This document shows positions 57,311 to 64,000 of a stretch of 64,000 bases of DNA, piece after piece. The translations under genes were made by a program, and so were the position numbers. The DNA lies in contig CM072163.1 in the NCBI GenBank assembly GCA_036850595.1, positions 15,710,639 through 15,774,638 of the forward strand, in the 5' to 3' direction. A model generated the notes under the pieces. It was given only the letters and a program-made list of their open reading frames with translations, searched no databases and was not told the origin of the DNA. The stretch comes from Rhyacichthys aspro. Taxonomy: Eukaryota > Chordata > Actinopteri > Gobiiformes > Rhyacichthyidae. Numbering within the stretch: the stretch's first letter is position 1; every line of letters starts with the position of its first letter.

Positions 57311-60300
57311 TGACTGTCTGAGACCAGGCAGACGAAAACAAAAGTCCAAATCAAGTTCAAATTGATCCCTGCAAATTGCGCTCGCAGTTTATCCCCCGAG
57401 TGTCTTCAGATGTCAAGACAATCCATAAAGTTCCTCAATAGCTTTATCCTTTCCCTTATATGAACTGCAATAATCCCAGTGTTCACGTGCATTCCAGTAG
57501 TTTTTGCTCTTCCACTTGTTTATATAACCCCGGCTTCCCTCCCTGGTCACTGTGGGATCAGTGTCTGCATATTTTGCATAGTATTTTGTGAAGGTTAGAG
57601 ATGTGTGTGTGTGTGGATGTGTGGATCAACAATGTAGTCTTTCAGGTCACCAAACAGTGGCAGTGTGTGTGCGCTTTTGAATGTGCCTAACTGTCCAGTG
57701 TACATTCAGCTCTTTCACTATCTATTACCCATTAATTTATCCATGCAGGGACACACAGAATGGCTCTTTATGTTAAATGGCCGGTTTTATGGCTGCAGGG
57801 ATGCGCGCCGCTGTCTGCTGACAAGGGCTAGATGTATGTTGGTGTGTGGTATTCAAAAAGAGATGTAGAGGGGAAGGGGGGAGCAGAAATCAACACGCAA
57901 TAACCGAGGCTATTATGAATTAGCATGATGTAAACCATGTGCAATAAAATGCACCTTTTTTTTACGGATGAAATAAAAGTGACTGCCAATAGCTGGTTCA
58001 ACAAATGCGTCCGAGGCATAATAAAGCGGCGTCTGGTCATTGGCCGAGCTCATTCTGTGATGATGTGGAGTCTGCAGGGTTCATACATCTTCTTCTCAGG
58101 AATTGTCCATAACCTTTAACCAACTCTCCACGAGCGATACCAACTTAATTAAATAGCAAAGTATAATATGTATTTTGCTATTTCAAACATAAAGTGTCTC
58201 ATTATTTTTATTATTTTTTTATGTTCCATGTAAATCTTATTGAAAACACATCTATCTTAAAACACTTTTCCACAACTCTGCCAAAACTTTTATAACTTTT
58301 CTAAAACCTAGAATTAGCATTTTAAATTTCTAGGTTTTTCATGTCCGTATATAGTCCGCTTATCGATGGTTTCGGTCAGATCTGGGGCCGCACAATATCA
58401 ATATGCGACATTGAGTTTTGCATTTATTATATGAGCTGTGATATCTGTAGGATAAAAGTTCATGAATTTAAAAGGACTAACCTCCACTGGTCAAAACTGG
58501 GGCTAAATCAAAACTAAACAACTAAACCAGGTCTAAATAACATTTTTTTGTTTTTGTTTTTATTTGGTCACAATATAGTTTGACTTGAAGGCTCAGAAAG
58601 GACAAATATTTTGACTGGCACTGTATGGGCGATATTGCGTTATTGTGATATTTTGATGGTAATAACTAGTCCACTGTACTTTATTGTGATTTATACTTTT
58701 GATTACAAAAAAGGCCACATTTATCATTTCAGAGTTAAACAAGTGATCAAAGATAAAACTGTTATCCTCAAACCACCCGTGACTGTCAGTTTTCACTATA
58801 TCTTTCTTAAATAAAGAAAAGACTTGAAGAAAATGGATGGATTTTGTTAAATAGTAACCCTGATAATATAACCCCTTTAACCCTTTAAAAACTATTGCAC
58901 ACACACACCAATAAAAGGCAAGTTCAAGCACAAAGAGAAAGACTTATTAACTGGGGCATGTTGCCAACTTTTAAGTGCATAAATGTCACCACACAAGTCT
59001 GTATATTTGTGAATGGGATGTGTGAACAGGTAAACTACATCATCTCATTCACAAATATTCAGACTCAACACTCCCATATGTTTGGAGCTTTGCAGCCTAT
59101 TAGTAGATCCAAATGTAAACACTCAAAAGGTGATATCTGCACATCCTTGAGTTTAAATAAACTCACATAACAATTCAGGTGGCATTACAAAAGACACGAT
59201 GGGACGATGGTCCGTTGAGTGCGCCTTGTGAATCAGAACAGTTTGTTGAAGCTGTCACTGTATCGTGTATTATCGTGCTCGCTACAATACAAAGCCATTG
59301 TTCAGGCTCATTGCCACATGTACTATCATTACAGCTACCGGCAATAAAACCGACAACGCAAACTCCACTAGACTCCACTGCATCCTGACTTTCATTGTCC
59401 TGTAAATGTGCTCGGCAACACAGTTCTGCTTTTTATAATAGCTCCTCTTAATCAGCTGATCATAAACTATCTGTCCTAATCTGCCACGTGCGTTATTTAT
59501 ACGCGGCATTTCATTTGGGGACGGTGTTGTTGTTCTATCGCCGAGTCATATAAAGTCACATTTATTTATCAAGTGCTTTTAACGAAATGGGGTTACCACA
59601 AAGCCGTTTATAGAGCAACAAAGGACATAATTACAGACAAAACGAAGAACACATTGCAAATCACAGCGCGACAGGCGGGGAGCGCGTTCGTCCGCCGAGC
59701 CCCTGTGTGGGGCCCCCCGTCGGGTCTATTTGTTTTTGTCGCAGTGTGCGGAAGGAGGGGAAGTGCTGCTAAATTGTGTCCCCTCGTTCCCCCATCCTCA
59801 GCCCTCCCTCCGTTTCATCCAGATCAAATTTTTAATGGGCTTCATTGGTGCCACCATGGAATAAGTGTTGCCAAAGCACTTAAGGGGCTTAAGTCAGCGG
59901 CGTGCGGAAAATATTAAGCACTCACACAGCCTTACAAGGATCCCTGCCTGCTTAAGTATGCCGGGGAGGTCGTGCCAGCGTTTAATACCAATGGCATAAA
60001 AGTGCTCCGACAAGGGGCGGGGGGGCAAGAGAAATATAGATATATGCCGAGTGGGGAGATGAAAGTAAGAATGGAAGGTGAAGGTGACGGAGATTTTTTG
60101 GAAAAATGGGGCAAAGAGGTGGCAGCGGAAACGGCTACAGGGAAGGGATGAGGAAGAGATGGCAGTAGGGTAGGAAACGAGGGAGGGAAGGAGGGAGGAT
60201 TTGAGAGAACTGGGCCAAGGTGTGGGAGGTAAGGGTTGATGGGATAGCTGTGAACCAGCAGCACAGGGCTAATGCAGAGATTCTATCAGGGGGCTTATCC

Positions 60301-61249
60301 GAGATTAAATTTCTCTTTGTCCTTAAGGCGCTTCGTGGGTAAGCGGAAGTGTTGAATTTATTTCTTATGTCTCCCCTGAGGTTGTGCGTGTTGTGCGAGT
60401 GGGTTGGGGGGGAGTGTGCATGTGTGTGTGTGTACGTGTGAATCTTTAGGGTTTATTAGCTGTGCAAAGTGTGATGGAGGGCGAGTATTACTGAAAGGTA
60501 AAAGATAAATCAAATGAACATCTCCCAAAGGGTGATTAAACATAAGAGAACATCCACGCTTTGGCACGGTTACGTCCACGCACTCATACATCCAGAGGAG
60601 GCGTGAATATAGATAGCACATTATTTGAATACATTTAGCGAGCGGATTCATTTTCTGTTTATTCACAAAAACAGCAGCTATCGACAAACTTCAATCGCTT
60701 TTCGAGACGCGTTACTTGAACTCCTCTCACTGACTCAACTTATTCGGGATTTTCAAAATGACGTGCATTAAGAAAGTGTCCAGCATTTACTTTGTTCACA
60801 CTGGGCGTTCTTTTGTGAAGCCAACTCTCATAACTTGTGAGATGTGCGGCTTGTATTGACATTGACTCGACATTGCAAATCCCCAAAAATGCCGGCAACT
60901 TCCAGCGCTCCATTGTTGTGCCGTTACCGAGTCTTGCGTCAGAAGTGCATCAGCGATGATCAGATATTACTTGTAGACATCAACGCACCACCACACCACT
61001 GATGCACTCTTAACCCGATCCGAGAATGTAATTTAACACTGGAGCGTGAGGCTACGACACTTGTATAAGCAATAGCTGGAATTGAGAAACAAATTAAGGA
61101 TCCATTCCCCTGGTGGATGTCAGAGAATATAGACTTTCTCTTGACCTTTCTATCAAAATGCAGCAGGAGAGCATCCACTGGACACATGTCAGACAGAGCA
61201 GACCCTCTGAAGGTTTTACCGAGAGGCAGCAGAGTGTGTGGGAGCAGGG

Positions 61250-61524
61250 TATGACAAGTTTTAGGCAGGTGTGAAGAAATACTGTAAAGTAAGAATGCTT
61301 TTTATTGTTATTTTTATCCATTTACAAGAGCGGAGTGAACATCAAAATCTGGGCCAAATATTGTGATTACCCTCTGCCTTCAAAGCACCATCAATTCTCC
61401 GAGGCACACTGGTTTTTTGAAGGAACTCAGTAGTTTGTTGTTCCAAAGATTCGGTGGAATAAGGCTCCTCAAATCTTTCGAAAATGTTAAGATCAGGGTT
61501 TTGTGGAGGCCAGCACTTCCACAA
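61250..61524 (-). pseudogene. Tc1/mariner-like transposase 3' remnant
   Basis: On the minus strand, 61524-61342 encodes WPPQNPDLNIFE and a further 45 residues ending in RIDGALKAEGNHNIW. This resembles the C-terminal part of Tc1-family transposases (the PQSPDLNPIE block and the final basic segment). The following sequence down to about 61250, ending near 'agttttaggcaggtgtg' on the plus strand, fits the 3' end of a fish Tc1-like element as I recall it. Only about 60 codons remain; the catalytic DDE residues upstream of this block are absent, so it is dead. Confidence 0.6.
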
Positions 61525-61788
61525 TCACTTGCAGGATACGACACAATAGTAGAAAAACGTGCAATATTTAATAATTGTGTTGAATATTACAATAACAAAA
61601 TGACTTGCCATCTTTGAATGCCCTCTTTGGCGTATTAAAAGGTGAATTTAAATCCATGCAAGGCAATTTAAAACTGATAGACAATTATTTTCACTAAAGT
61701 GTGAAAGTCTGTTGGTTATATGTGACACAAATATTTCAACAATAAATTTGTTGAAATTGCCATAAGGTTAAACTAGATATATATTGTG

Positions 61789-62178
61789 CAATGATGGAGG
61801 AAGTAATCTATTCCTCTGTTTAAGTAATATTACAAATAAAGTAAGAAGTAAAAATCATATTAAAATTCTTACTTAAGAGAAATATTACAGTACTTTCCTT
61901 TAAATGTACTTTAAGTATGAAAGTAAAGGTATTTGACTCATCATTATGGTACTAATTAACGTGAAGTTCCCAGAGCAAAAGGAAAAGTTACTGGTATAAT
62001 GCTGTGTTCATGTGTGCTTTGTAAAACTCAGCGCTTTAGGTTTAGATACACAGTTTAAGGTTTTAGTAGTAGTGAAGTAGAAAGTGCAGATATTTGCTCT
62101 AAAATGTAGTGGAGTAAAAGTCAAAGTACCCTAATTTAACTCTATGAAGTATTTTTACTTTATTACTTTCCATCATTG
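61789..62178. mobile_element. hAT-like non-autonomous element
   Basis: The left end CAATGATGGAGGAAGTAAT and right end ATTACTTTCCATCATTG are imperfect inverted repeats. The interior has the 'agtggagtaaaagtcaaagta' and 'aagtatttttacttt' words typical of a very common fish element whose ends read CAGTGGTGGAAAGTAACT. It is 390 bp and has no coding capacity. The 8-bp flanks (atattgtg and cagtatag) do not match, so the copy is old or the ends are off slightly. Confidence 0.7.
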
Positions 62179-62681
62179 CAGTATAGTTGGTGTTGCTCCC
62201 ATTGCATGTTGTAAAAGGACACATTTAACACTTATTTTATATAACTTTGGAGAGAATATTTATTTATCAGTATTTCTTAAGACCTTCCTTAAACCTTTAC
62301 TGCACCAAGGCCGAAATCTCTGTGTAAACAGGAAGCTGACCTCTTCTCTGTAACAGAGGGTAATATAAAGTCTGCATAAAGAATAGGAGCCAACCCTGAA
62401 TAGAAACATTGAATAGATCTAAGTATGCATTCCATACATTTCAATTCAGTGTCTGAACATGGCCTTGAATGGCTTACACAACTCCATCATGTCAATGCTA
62501 AAGTAACTGTAGTTCACACATAATAAATGATATGTTTAGTTTGTTTGCTGCAGGCAGTGTCCACATGTGCACTTTAAACTGTGAACCAAACAAGGATAAA
62601 CTATGATTTTGTGTCAATCCAAATGCTAATTAGGCATTTAGCTCCTCCTAGCTTCACATTTAGGATCAAAATCAGACAGTA

Positions 62682-62713
62682 ATGTTTGTTTGTTTGTTTA
62701 TTTATTTATTTGC
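62682..62713. repeat. GTTT/ATTT tetranucleotide repeat
   Basis: A run of GTTT units followed by ATTT units. Confidence 0.85.
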
Positions 62714-64000
62714 AGTCTGGAAAGTTATGTGACATTTTCTTGCCAGTTTATGCTTCTCTTCCTGTTTGGGCGGGATTAAATGTCTGTGGTATACATTTTC
62801 ATGGAAGCGTACCAGAGTTCAGTTGGAAGTGAGACAAAAACCGTGTTCTGAGGGTGTCCCAGACCACATTTTTTGTTGCACACCTTTAAATTTACCCCAT
62901 CAGCGTCTGAATGTCGATCCTCTTTCTCTTTTCTTATTTGTCAGGTTGACTCAGTGTTAATAGCTAGCCCTGAGCCACGCACCAGATAATCCAGCCAGGT
63001 TTACTCTGAAGACTCTAATTAGAAAAAGTCACAGCTCTTGGATCTATGGATGCTATCAGTGACTGCACTTCCTGGAGGCACGTCTCAGACTACTTCCTGC
63101 TTAGCTAACCACCTTCTGGGCAGAGGGATCGATACGGACCGATCATTGGGTACATTCGGAGTGACACCGGTTCAGGAGGAGAGTTTTCTTTACTCCTGGC
63201 AGAATGTTGATAGTCACTCAATAACATCACAGGAAGCCAGCCACAATACAAACAGTTATCAAGAATTAAAAGCTTAAGAAGTGCATTATTTCACCCTTCA
63301 CCTTTCCATGGATCTACAGTAAAACCGGCAGGATTACACTCTCTGGCAGACATCGCACTTGGCACTTCTCAGTCATTTTACAGCGACGACATAAAGACGG
63401 CTGCCATCCTATTATTAATCTCATCCCATTATGCGGTTAGCATGCATCAAGTGCACATTAAAAGGGACAATTTTAGCCTATTCTTTCAAAGGCTGGCACA
63501 GAACGGAGCGTGCTCTTTGGAACAAAAACACTCGCCGGTGACAGGCTGGAAGACTGAGGAGGGCTGCTGATGTGAGGAGTTTAAAGAGGAGCTTGAAACG
63601 CTTTGCTTTGTTGTGTTGCATTCACTAAACAGTTATCAGAAACTAGAAACTGTCTGTTATGTTGTGTATGATGTTCAAATGTTCGCCAAGCACAGTGTTA
63701 TCTGTTGTATTTTGACTTTTTAAGAAGAAGTTGTCAGAACGCTTTAGGAGGAGTCTTGTGGCCATGACCTTTGACCCTAACTGGCTCGTCCATACTCCAT
63801 AACATTGTACTGTCACAAAACAACACGAGAAATATGTGACATTTAGGAAAAAAAGACTCTTTTTTCCGTCTTTCCTCCTGCTGCAGCTCATATGTGACTG
63901 AGATATTGCTCAATATATCGCTGTAGAGTTCACACGTGGTGATCAATAATTCATCACTAATCAAACACAAAGTTGCATCCAAAGGAGGGGTTTCATCAGC

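Larger units (their letters stand above)
55634..64000. other. Upstream region of cadm4
   Basis: No other gene was recognised up to the window end. The first 250 bp upstream of the start codon are moderately CpG-rich and probably carry the 5' UTR, with no TATA box. A CpG-dense patch lies at 57000-57310. A degenerate 'cgatattg' stretch at 58385-58680 resembles a fish repeat. Then come a Tc1-like remnant (61250-61524), a hAT-like non-autonomous element (61789-62178) and a GTTT/ATTT microsatellite (62682-62713). Purine-rich sequence at 60010-60240 has long but meaningless frames. Confidence 0.55.

Overview
This is vertebrate nuclear DNA, most likely from a ray-finned (teleost) fish. It has GT-AG introns, no operons, abundant microsatellites and poly-A/T tracts, and several interspersed repeats of kinds common in fish genomes (a hAT-like non-autonomous element, a Tc1-like transposase remnant, degenerate AAGTC/AGACC repeats). 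The species cannot be told from the sequence.

Two protein-coding genes are supported, arranged tail to tail. (1) Plus strand, about 1130-4510: a two-exon class A GPCR of the adenosine-receptor type. Its single coding intron sits in the second intracellular loop, next to the Arg-Tyr that follows the DRY region, as I recall for ADORA genes. The frame is intact, but nearly all signalling and adenosine-binding hallmark residues are replaced. (2) Minus strand, about 55633 down to 8985: cadm4 (nectin-like 4 / SynCAM4), a single-pass adhesion protein with three Ig domains. Eight constitutive coding exons join in a consistent frame to give 398 residues. A ninth, symmetric exon of 123 bp at 17890-18012 would insert a 41-residue Pro/Ser/Thr-rich stalk before the transmembrane segment.

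Layout: 1-1129 receptor upstream region; 1130-4510 receptor; 4511-8984 tail-to-tail intergenic gap; 8985-10705 putative cadm4 3' UTR; 10706-55633 cadm4 coding exons and introns (introns 1.2-11.6 kb); 55634-64000 cadm4 upstream region, with a CpG-dense patch near 57.0-57.3 kb and transposon remnants at 61.25-62.2 kb. No rRNA, tRNA, CRISPR array or complete autonomous transposon was found.

The most interesting points are the degenerate but intact adenosine-receptor-like gene, the mucin-like cassette exon with CA-repeat elements just after its 5' splice site, the apparent loss of the Ig1/Ig2 boundary intron in cadm4, a fold-back element with a 46-bp perfect arm in cadm4 intron 1, and a G-quadruplex motif abutting the cadm4 stop codon. 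All alignments were made by eye against remembered family sequences; no search was run.
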